Of a stretch of DNA of 35,355 bases, positions 1 to 6,008 are shown piece after piece (position 1 is the stretch's first letter; the number at the start of each line of letters is the position of its first letter). The notes beneath the pieces are model-generated. The model searched no databases, was not told the DNA's origin, and saw nothing but the letters and a program-made list of their open reading frames with translations. Both the position numbers and the translations under genes were made by a program. Location: NCBI RefSeq assembly GCF_947331445.1, contig NZ_CAMZOG010000050.1, positions 1 through 35,355 on the forward strand. The letters are read 5' to 3'. This DNA is from Parendozoicomonas sp. Alg238-R29 (GTDB taxonomy: Bacteria; Pseudomonadota; Gammaproteobacteria; Pseudomonadales; Endozoicomonadaceae).

Positions 1-347
1 TACTCCAGAATCAGGGGAGTCTGGAGCTGGTTTATGCTTAACCGGACAGTAGTGATGCTCAAAGCATCACAGATCAGACTGGCTTTCATGTCGTGCCCAT
101 GGGATCAGCTAATGAACTTGCGAGAGAATATCTTTTGCCGCAGAAGCTACACTGGTTTTTCTGCCAGTTGCAGCGCCTCAGCTTTGAATTCAGGTAATGA
201 CCTCGTTTTTGACAGAGTACTGCAATCGGTATTTGAAAATTTCAAGTAATTAAAAGATCACCAGATGAATTTTTAACCTTCCTTCGTGCATGAACCCTCA
301 TCCTTGGGATATTCTTATTTTAGTTAACTCAAAATTTATTCCTCTCT
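1..347 (+). other. Left-edge region, possible gene remnant
   Basis: No intact gene is recognisable. Frame 3 is open from 42 to 197 after an in-frame stop at 39-41. Its translation has protein-like composition (it includes GFHVVPMGSANELAREYLLP and ends LQRLSFEFR). There is no start with a ribosome binding site, and the reading frame before 42 is cut by the stop. This could be the tail of a decayed gene that begins outside the window, or chance. The AT-rich stretch 245-347 probably holds the promoter of the amidase gene that follows. No family was recognised. Confidence 0.2.
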
Positions 348-905
348 ATGAAAATTGTTGATGGCTGGCTGGTTGTAACCGAAAGCCAGAATGTTGAACA
401 CTGGCCCAGCCCCAATTTTAATGAACGCCCAGAAAATGCAGAAATAGAATTGTTGGTGATTCACAATATCAGCCTGCCTGCTGGCCATTTTGGTGGTTCT
501 TATATCCGTGATTTATTTACTAACTGCCTTGATCCGCAAGCGCATGAGACCTTTCCAGAGATCTGTAATCTGGAGGTTTCGGCTCACTTGCTGATTTCCC
601 GTGATGGCTCCATTACCCAGTTTGTGAACTTCGATGAAAGGGCCTGGCATGCCGGTGTTTCATCATGGCAGAGCAGGAAAGCCTGCAATGACTTTTCCAT
701 AGGCATAGAGCTTGAGGGAGCCGATGATGTTCCTTATGAATCCGCGCAGTATAAGGCCCTTCAGCAGGTCACAAAGCTTTTGATGGATGTGTACCCGAAG
801 TTGACGCCGGATACGATTACCGGTCACTCAGATATTGCCCCTGGTCGTAAAACTGACCCCGGCCCTGCATTTGACTGGAAAGGCTACCTTTCCGGCATAT
901 CCTGA
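348..905 (+). CDS. ampD: 1,6-anhydro-N-acetylmuramyl-L-alanine amidase AmpD
   Basis: This is a cytosolic zinc amidase that removes the stem peptide from anhydro-muropeptides during cell-wall recycling. In many gammaproteobacteria its loss raises the signal that induces AmpC beta-lactamase. The 185-residue length matches the family. The family zinc ligands are visible as His39 (VIHN), His160 and Asp170 (GHSDIAPGRKTDPG). The catalytic Glu121 (GIELEG) and Lys168 are also present, at the spacing known from Citrobacter AmpD. There is no signal peptide, which separates it from periplasmic AmpDh paralogues. It acts in the same recycling pathway as anmK at the other end of the window. The HPt gene follows after 60 bases. 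Identification is secure. Confidence 0.95.
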   Translation: MKIVDGWLVVTESQNVEHWPSPNFNERPENAEIELLVIHNISLPAGHFGGSYIRDLFTNCLDPQAHETFPEICNLEVSAHLLISRDGSITQFVNFDERAWHAGVSSWQSRKACNDFSIGIELEGADDVPYESAQYKALQQVTKLLMDVYPKLTPDTITGHSDIAPGRKTDPGPAFDWKGYLSGIS

Positions 906-965
906 TCCCGTTTGCTGACTATAGTGCATAGACAGACTGTATTTTGCTGATCTTGACTGTAAGCT

Positions 966-1301
966 ATGGAGACGGTTGTGCTGAATCTGGATGTTTTGAA
1001 AGACGTTGTTGGCGATGACCCGGCTCTTATGATGGATATGCTGCAGAAGTTCATAGAGACAACTCAGGAAGACATGCAGAACCTCCAGGATGCCTTGGCT
1101 GCCTCTAATAGCAGAGATGTCGCCAGCTTCGCTCACCGCATAAAAGGTTCCTGCTTCGTTGTAGGCGCCTCAGAGTTGGCTGAGATTGCTGACACTTTGG
1201 AAAGGGATGGCCGTCAGGATAAAACCTCAGATTTTCCTGTTCTGGCAGAGCAAATTTCCAGCGCATTTCGCGATGTACGTCAGGCTATTGAAAAACTGTA
1301 G
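966..1301 (+). CDS. Stand-alone HPt phosphotransfer domain protein
   Basis: A 111-residue single-domain histidine phosphotransfer protein that would relay phosphate between a hybrid sensor kinase and a response regulator. The phospho-acceptor is His57 in AHRIKGS, the usual HPt motif (A-H-x-L-K-G-S). The downstream helix (ASELAEIADTLE) fits the four-helix bundle. Residues 1-50 form the first helices and carry many acidic residues. No kinase or regulator lies nearby, so the partner is unknown. The ribosome binding site is weak; an alternative start would be the GTG at 978. The gene sits between ampD and the ECF sigma gene on the same strand, but co-transcription with either is not shown by the sequence. 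Confidence 0.85.
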   Translation: METVVLNLDVLKDVVGDDPALMMDMLQKFIETTQEDMQNLQDALAASNSRDVASFAHRIKGSCFVVGASELAEIADTLERDGRQDKTSDFPVLAEQISSAFRDVRQAIEKL

Positions 1302-1382
1302 TTTCTGATTGTTACTTCACCTTCTTAACTTTCCTCCTCGTGTTATGATTGCCCCAGCTTTTTTAACGATTAGATAACAAGA

Positions 1383-1943
1383 ATGAGTTCCGACACTGGG
1401 CAAGATCAAAAGCTTGTGCAGCATCTTGAGGGGTGTGCCCATGAGCGACATGGTTCTCTGCAAAAACTATATTCCATCACCTCTGCGAATCTGTTTTCGG
1501 TTTCCCTGCGTATCCTGAAAGACAGAGAGCAGGCTGAGGATTGTTTGCAGAATGCGTATATCAAAATCTGGAAAAACGCAGGTAGTTACGATATTACCAA
1601 GGCGCGTCCTATGACCTGGATGAACACAATTGTGCGCAACCAGGCATTGGATATGCTGAGGCGAAAAAAAGTTCAGGAGGTCAGTGATGATGATCATATT
1701 CACCAGATTGCTGACACAGCCCCCGGGCACGAGGAGCAGCTGGCACTATCCCGGAATAGTGCCAATATGCATAAGTGTCTGGCGGACTTGTCTGACCAGC
1801 AACGGGTTTGCATTGAGCTGGCTTATTTTGAAGGATTAACCCATCAGGAAATGTCTGAACAGCTGGAGTTTCCTCTGGGCAGTGTGAAAACCTGGATAAG
1901 AAGAGGTTTAGCGAGGTTAAGGACATGTCTGAGTGGAATTTAA
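1383..1943 (+). CDS. ECF-type RNA polymerase sigma factor
   Basis: A 186-residue group 4 (ECF) sigma factor. Region 2 spans about residues 25-97, with the core-binding and -10-recognition helices around DREQAEDCLQNAYIKIWKN and the RPMTWMNTIVRNQALDMLRR segment. Region 4 spans about 130-182, with helix-turn-helix GLTHQEMSEQLEFPLGSVKTW followed by a basic helix. The linker (98-128) is acidic. The last 19 bases overlap the next gene, which encodes an RskA-like membrane anti-sigma factor, so the two are translationally coupled. This is the usual arrangement for sigma factors held at the membrane until a signal inactivates the anti-sigma. The stimulus cannot be read from the sequence; SigK/RskA-like pairs are often tied to redox or envelope stress. 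Confidence 0.9.
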   Translation: MSSDTGQDQKLVQHLEGCAHERHGSLQKLYSITSANLFSVSLRILKDREQAEDCLQNAYIKIWKNAGSYDITKARPMTWMNTIVRNQALDMLRRKKVQEVSDDDHIHQIADTAPGHEEQLALSRNSANMHKCLADLSDQQRVCIELAYFEGLTHQEMSEQLEFPLGSVKTWIRRGLARLRTCLSGI

Positions 1944-2629
1944 GCGATCCTGGTGATCGTAACGAAGCTGCTGCGGAGTATGTTCTTGGGCTTTTACCGC
2001 AGACAGAAAAAGCTCGGTTTGAAGCGTTGCTGGCTGCCAGCCATGACGCACAACAGGATGTGCGCAACTGGCAGGAACATCTGAATATTCTTAATGAAAA
2101 TCTTGTTCCTCAGCAGCCGCCTGCCAAAGTCTGGAAGGAAGTGAGCAAGGCTACCAAACCAGAATCTTTCTGGAGCAATCTGCGATTCTGGCAGAGCGCC
2201 AGTGTCAGTATGGCTTTGGCAGTTGTTTTCACTGTTGTACTCTGGTTTCAGAGTGGTGTTCCAGGTAACGGCATGGACTATGTGTACGTGGTTCAGGGGC
2301 CAAGTGAACAGACAGAGTGGATTGTTAATGCTTCTATGAACAGGGATAAGGTTTATGTGGAAGCTGTGCAACCAGTGTCTCTTCCTGATGGCAAAGTGTG
2401 TGAGCTTTGGTTGATGGTTGCCGGGCGCGAGCCGGTTTCTTTGGGTATTCTACCCAAGATGGGTAGGAATGAAGTGACCATTAGCTCAGAATGGAGAGAG
2501 GCATTAAAGAATTCACCATTGGTTATCACTCTTGAGAAACCATCCGGAGCACCCAATGGTTACGAAATGGGACCAGTAATGAATAAAGGCAAATGGACGC
2601 CAGTGAATAAGGCTTCCGACTATTTTTAG
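1925..2629 (+). CDS. RskA-like membrane anti-sigma factor
   Basis: A 234-residue protein with a cytosolic N-terminal sigma-binding region (about 1-85), one transmembrane helix at about 91-110 (SASVSMALAVVFTVVLWF) and an extracytoplasmic C-terminal domain. The C-terminal domain carries the anti-sigma-K pattern (LPDGKVCELWLM, then PVSLGILP and an ITLEKPSGAPNG segment). The N-terminus (AAEYVLGLLPQTEKARFEALL) is the short helical hook typical of this family. It starts inside the sigma factor gene, so the pair is made together, and its job is very probably to hold that sigma factor inactive. It has no classic ZAS zinc motif. Its TAG stop is the first three bases of a 17-bp tandem repeat. Confidence 0.85.
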   Translation: MSEWNLSDPGDRNEAAAEYVLGLLPQTEKARFEALLAASHDAQQDVRNWQEHLNILNENLVPQQPPAKVWKEVSKATKPESFWSNLRFWQSASVSMALAVVFTVVLWFQSGVPGNGMDYVYVVQGPSEQTEWIVNASMNRDKVYVEAVQPVSLPDGKVCELWLMVAGREPVSLGILPKMGRNEVTISSEWREALKNSPLVITLEKPSGAPNGYEMGPVMNKGKWTPVNKASDYF

Positions 2630-2674
2630 TGGCCTACTTGTTTTAGCGGCCTACTTGTTTTAGTGACCTACTTG
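2627..2674 (+). repeat. 17-bp x 3 tandem repeat starting at a stop codon
   Basis: The units are TAGTGGCCTACTTGTTT (2627-2643), TAGCGGCCTACTTGTTT (2644-2660) and TAGTGACCTACTTG (2661-2674). The first unit begins with the stop codon of the anti-sigma gene. The unit length of 17 is not a multiple of 3, so the TAGs at 2627, 2644 and 2661 fall in all three forward frames. The array lies in the short gap between convergent genes. Confidence 0.9.
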
Positions 2675-2678
2675 GCTG

Positions 2679-3251
2679 CTAGCTTGGTATTTGCTGGAAG
2701 GCTTCGCAGTGATAACGAGAGCACTGCATGCTTTCCGGCCATTCATTTTCTGCCAACCCCGCCTTGCGTTTCAGGTGTTTGAGAAACTGTTCAGCTTTTG
2801 GAAGTTGTTCCCAGACTTGGGGCAAGAATGTTGCTCTGTGTCCTAATCCATCATCGATAATTAATCCATCAACAGGAGGCTGTAGTTGCTGTAGCAGATC
2901 AGCCTCATTACTGACCTGCATGGGTTTTACTGGGCTTAAAACAGAGACTTCCAATGTTAAAACGTTGAGTTCTTGTTCGGTGACAGGAGCAAAACGCCAG
3001 TCTTTAAAAGCTGCAGACTGGGCATTTGAAATAACATCGTCTTGTAATGGCCGGTAAGCTTCCAGAGAACCGATGCAGCCACGCAAATCATGACCTTTAT
3101 GAAGGCTGACAAAACAGGCACGTATCTCCTGAAGAAAACTCTCTTCTGGCGTATCTGGATTGATATCTTCGGCTTTTAATCCTTGGCATCCCAACTTGAT
3201 GCTTTGACTGGCAAGGTCGAGAAGTATCTTCTTTTGGTTGTCTGTATACAC
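2679..3251 (-). CDS. amrA: AmmeMemoRadiSam system protein A (AMMECR1 family)
   Basis: A 190-residue AMMECR1-domain protein, homologous to the human AMMECR1 protein. The family signature LRGCIGS is at residues 56-62, followed by the conserved region with DWRFAPVTEQEL near 84-95 and the GLIIDDGLGHRATFLPQVWEQLP segment with a C-terminal helix. It uses a GTG start at 3251. It lies 48 bases downstream of the Memo-like gene on the same strand, with the radical SAM partner divergent beyond that. The three together form the AmmeMemoRadiSam set. The biochemical role of this set in bacteria is not established to my knowledge. Confidence 0.9.
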   Translation of the reverse strand: MYTDNQKKILLDLASQSIKLGCQGLKAEDINPDTPEESFLQEIRACFVSLHKGHDLRGCIGSLEAYRPLQDDVISNAQSAAFKDWRFAPVTEQELNVLTLEVSVLSPVKPMQVSNEADLLQQLQPPVDGLIIDDGLGHRATFLPQVWEQLPKAEQFLKHLKRKAGLAENEWPESMQCSRYHCEAFQQIPS

Positions 3252-3299
3252 GACGATTTATCTCTTTGCTGTTGGGGTAGCAATTATTGGTGTAGCCAT

Positions 3300-4079
3300 T
3301 TAGAGGAGTGCAAAAGCACCATAGCCAACAACACGATCATGATTGCCGACAGTATCTCCAGAGTTTCTGATATCCAGAGTTTCTACCTTAAGATCTTTTT
3401 CACGAGCCAGAGTAAGAAGGCCGTTTAGAGGGCGGCAGCCACAGGCTTGTTCTCCGGTTAAGGTGTTATCAAGTGCCTCAATGCCATTTACGGTATTCTG
3501 ATCAATAACCTTGGCCTCGTCATAGCTATGAAAATGGCTAAGATCTGTGCTGATAATAATCAGCGTTTCCGATCCCCCCCAGACTGTTTCCAGGACTTCA
3601 GAAACTGCAATAGAGTCAGCTTCGCCAACAACCAGAGGCAGGAGCTTAAAGTTTTTAAGGCACACCTGAAGAAATGGCAATTGCACTTCCAGAGAATGTT
3701 CAAGCTCATGGGCAGCTTCCAGCACTTGAACCTGACTCAATGGCAGAAGCTGTTCCACTAACTCGGTATTGATTTCGATAGCGCCCAAAGGTGTATGAAA
3801 TACAGAGCTGTCCGGTAATGCTAAGCCGTGTAAAGGTGTTCGATGAGAAGGCCCAAGAAGAATTACCTGTTCAATGGGGTGAGGGTATTGCTCGAGTAAT
3901 TTATAAGCTGAAGCAGCAATTGCACCGGAATAGATATAACCGGCATGAGGGACAACAAGAATACGGGAGTATAAATCTCTTGTAGAAGCATCAGCCAGCA
4001 GGCTGGCAATTGTGTCTTTCAAAGATGTTTTATTGGCCGGATAAAAGGAACCGGCTACAGCGGGCTGGCGTACAGACAT
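3300..4079 (-). CDS. amrB: AmmeMemoRadiSam system protein B (MEMO1 family)
   Basis: A 259-residue protein of the MEMO1 family, related to extradiol dioxygenase and LigB-type folds. Conserved metal-site candidates are His45 (VPHAGYIYSG), His79 (LGPSHR), His128 (ELEHSLEVQLPFL), the STDLSHFH segment near 177-184 and Cys213 (ACGCRP). The N-terminal RQPAVAGSFYP is the usual family start. Human MEMO1 has been reported to bind metal at equivalent His/His/Cys positions. This gene precedes amrA on the same strand and diverges from the radical SAM gene, with about 82 bases between the two starts that must hold both promoters. The substrate is unknown. Confidence 0.92.
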   Translation of the reverse strand: MSVRQPAVAGSFYPANKTSLKDTIASLLADASTRDLYSRILVVPHAGYIYSGAIAASAYKLLEQYPHPIEQVILLGPSHRTPLHGLALPDSSVFHTPLGAIEINTELVEQLLPLSQVQVLEAAHELEHSLEVQLPFLQVCLKNFKLLPLVVGEADSIAVSEVLETVWGGSETLIIISTDLSHFHSYDEAKVIDQNTVNGIEALDNTLTGEQACGCRPLNGLLTLAREKDLKVETLDIRNSGDTVGNHDRVVGYGAFALL

Positions 4080-4161
4080 AGTCTAAATCCTATTCCCAAG
4101 CTGTATAATTATAGGTACCACGGATTCACCTCACCAGAGCAGATCTGGCGGGAGGTTGATT

Positions 4162-5268
4162 ATGAGTAGCTTGTGTACTTCTCAAATGATTGAGAACTCT
4201 CCTGATTACTGGCCAACAGAATACTGGCACGAACTTGATGATGGTCGTATTCAGTGTGATGCCTGTCCCCGGGCCTGTAGGCTGAGGGAAGGGCAACAGG
4301 GGCTTTGCTTTGTCAGGGCCAGACACAATAATGCCATTGTGTTGACTGGCTACGGCCGCTCCAGCGGCTTTTGTATTGATCCTGTAGAAAAAAAGCCTCT
4401 GAATCATTTTCTTCCCGGCACCCCTGTTCTTTCTTTTGGTACTGCTGGCTGTAATCTCGCTTGTAAATTCTGCCAGAACTGGGATATGAGCAAATCCCGG
4501 GAAATGGATACTCTGGCTGTTCAGGCAATGCCTGAACAGTTATCAGAGCGTGCGGTTGACATGGGATGCAGAAGTGTGGCGTTTACCTATAACGATCCGG
4601 TGATTTTTTTGGAGTACGCCCGGGATGTGGCAATTGCTGCGAAAGAGCGAGATATAAGATCTGTTGCCGTCACTGCGGGTTATATCTGTGAAAAGCCTAT
4701 GATTGAGTTTTTCAGCCATATGGATGCTGCCAATGTTGATCTGAAGGCTTTTACAGAAACTTTCTACAAGAATATTTGCGGAGGTTCTCTGGCACCTGTT
4801 CTTGAAACTCTGAAGTACCTTAAGCATGAAACTGATGTCTGGCTTGAGATCACGACACTGTTAATCCCTGGTGAAAACGACAGTGACCGTGAACTCGATG
4901 AGATGACATTGTGGATTCAGGAGCATCTTGGTTTTGATGTTCCGTTGCATTTCACTGCTTTTCATCCAGACTGGAAAATGATGAATCATCCATCAACACC
5001 TGCAAGTACCTTGACAAGAGCCAGAAATATCGCGCAGAAAAATGGCTTGCGCTACGTATACACGGGTAATGTACACGACAGTAATGGCGGCAGCACATGG
5101 TGTGCAAAGTGTGGGCAACTGTTGATTGAAAGAGACTGGTATAGTCTGGGAGAGTGGCAGCTGGATAGTCAGGGATGCTGTACAGGGTGTGGGGAAAAAC
5201 TTTCTGGAGTATTTGAAGCTCAGCCAGGTGTATGGGGGCCGCGTCGTTTACCGGTCAGAATGATTTAA
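4162..5268 (+). CDS. amrS: AmmeMemoRadiSam system radical SAM enzyme
   Basis: A 368-residue radical SAM protein. The cluster-binding cysteines are Cys97, Cys101 and Cys104 in GTAGCNLACKFCQNW. An N-terminal cysteine group (CDACPRACRLREGQQGLC) and a C-terminal zinc-ribbon-like pair of CxxC motifs (CAKCG and CTGCG) are both typical of this family. The protein resembles pyruvate formate-lyase activating enzyme in its core. I chose the ATG at 4162 because GGAGG at 4151-4155 lies six bases upstream; a TTG at 4156 directly abuts that site and is unlikely. Divergent from amrB, it completes the three-gene system. No substrate peptide is evident beside it. Confidence 0.92.
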   Translation: MSSLCTSQMIENSPDYWPTEYWHELDDGRIQCDACPRACRLREGQQGLCFVRARHNNAIVLTGYGRSSGFCIDPVEKKPLNHFLPGTPVLSFGTAGCNLACKFCQNWDMSKSREMDTLAVQAMPEQLSERAVDMGCRSVAFTYNDPVIFLEYARDVAIAAKERDIRSVAVTAGYICEKPMIEFFSHMDAANVDLKAFTETFYKNICGGSLAPVLETLKYLKHETDVWLEITTLLIPGENDSDRELDEMTLWIQEHLGFDVPLHFTAFHPDWKMMNHPSTPASTLTRARNIAQKNGLRYVYTGNVHDSNGGSTWCAKCGQLLIERDWYSLGEWQLDSQGCCTGCGEKLSGVFEAQPGVWGPRRLPVRMI

Positions 5269-5439
5269 GGTTCCCCCTAATAGTACGACTTTTGTATTAG
5301 CCCTGAGTTCTGTTGATGTTAGATTGTCGATCCCAGTATTCCCAAGCGTGTTTACAGCCAGGCGAAGAGAAAAGTGAAAATAAATAATATTTTTTCATTT
5401 TTCTGGGAACTTTTTTGGGAAAGCACTGTCTGAGTATAT

Positions 5440-5575
5440 GAGAGGGCGATAAAGCGATCCTTTATCCCCTCGCAATCTCCTTGTGTGTGTTTGGTATTTT
5501 GGTTTTGTTAGTGTGTGGCGAAACCAAAAAATTCAGCCCCGGTTCGATCCCCCGAACCGGGGTTTTCTTTTTCAG
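5440..5575 (+). ncRNA. Candidate structured small RNA or structured 3' UTR
   Basis: Three helices lie in series. The first is GAGGGCGATAAAG with CTTTATCCCCTC (5442-5454/5460-5471, one bulged C). The second is TTTTGGTTTTG with CGAAACCAAAA (5497-5507/5519-5529, one G-U pair). The third is the perfect 10-bp terminator stem at 5537-5562 followed by T-runs. This reads like a small folded transcript ending in an intrinsic terminator. I see no convincing sigma-70 promoter directly in front; a TATATG at 5435-5440 lacks a well-spaced -35. It may instead be the 3' end of the amrS transcript. No known RNA family was recognised. Confidence 0.3.
5537..5575 (+). terminator. Intrinsic terminator, probably bidirectional
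   Basis: A perfect 10-bp stem, CCCCGGTTCG / CGAACCGGGG, has a six-base loop and is followed on + by TTTTCTTTTTC. On the minus strand a T6 run (complement of 5526-5531) follows a few bases after the stem, so it can also stop the lon-like/ybjQ transcript. Confidence 0.85.
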
Positions 5576-5621
5576 GGAAGTACGACTTTAGTCAGGTATG
5601 TTCTCTCAGAAATGATCGAAC

Positions 5622-5942
5622 CTAGCTCATAATCACAGCCGTTCCGCTAATGCTCACCATCAGCATGCTGCCTTTTTCGCCAACAACTTCGTAATCCAGG
5701 TCGATACCTACTACGGCATTTGCACCGAGCTCTTGTGCACTGGCTTCAAGTTCCTGGAAGGCGGCTTCACGAGCTTTTGCCAGTTCTTTTTCATAAGCGC
5801 CGGAGCGGCCGCCAACAATGTCCCTAATGGAGGCAAACAGGTCACGAAAAATATTGGCACCAACAATGGCTTCGCCAACTACAACACCTTTGTACTCGGA
5901 AATACTCCGACCTTCTACAGAAGGGGTCGTTGTCTTCAGCAT
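5622..5942 (-). CDS. ybjQ: YbjQ/UPF0145 family protein
   Basis: A 106-residue protein closely matching E. coli YbjQ along its length: [20 protein letters not shown], then [20 protein letters not shown], then the [20 protein letters not shown] and [14 protein letters not shown] segments and a GTAVIMS end. The family forms a small multimeric fold once annotated as heavy-metal binding; its role is not settled. I chose the ATG at 5942 because AAAGGA lies seven bases upstream and the protein then begins like the family ([11 protein letters not shown]). An upstream ATG would add 13 residues with no family match. It follows the Lon-like protease gene by 66 bases on the same strand. Confidence 0.9.
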   Translation of the reverse strand: MLKTTTPSVEGRSISEYKGVVVGEAIVGANIFRDLFASIRDIVGGRSGAYEKELAKAREAAFQELEASAQELGANAVVGIDLDYEVVGEKGSMLMVSISGTAVIMS

Positions 5943-6008
5943 TGGAATGTCCTTTAGATGTAAGCGCCCTGAAATATTCAAGGCGCAGAGAAGTGTAGGC
6001 TGTTGAGG

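Larger units (their letters stand above)
5269..5621. other. Intergenic region with three hairpins
   Basis: No coding sequence is credible here. The stretch contains an AT-rich part (about 5370-5420) and then three consecutive inverted repeats described separately (5442-5471, 5497-5529, 5537-5562). A short direct repeat, AGTACGACTTT, occurs near both ends (5283 and 5579). Confidence 0.5.

Noticed and set aside
112-124. 13-base match ATGAACTTGCGAG, also at 8638-8650
   Set aside because: Exact 13-mers are expected several times by chance in 35 kb and the flanks differ.
5537-5562. tRNA T-arm-like GGTTCGATCC
   Set aside because: It is part of a perfect terminator hairpin; no acceptor stem, anticodon arm or D-arm surrounds it.
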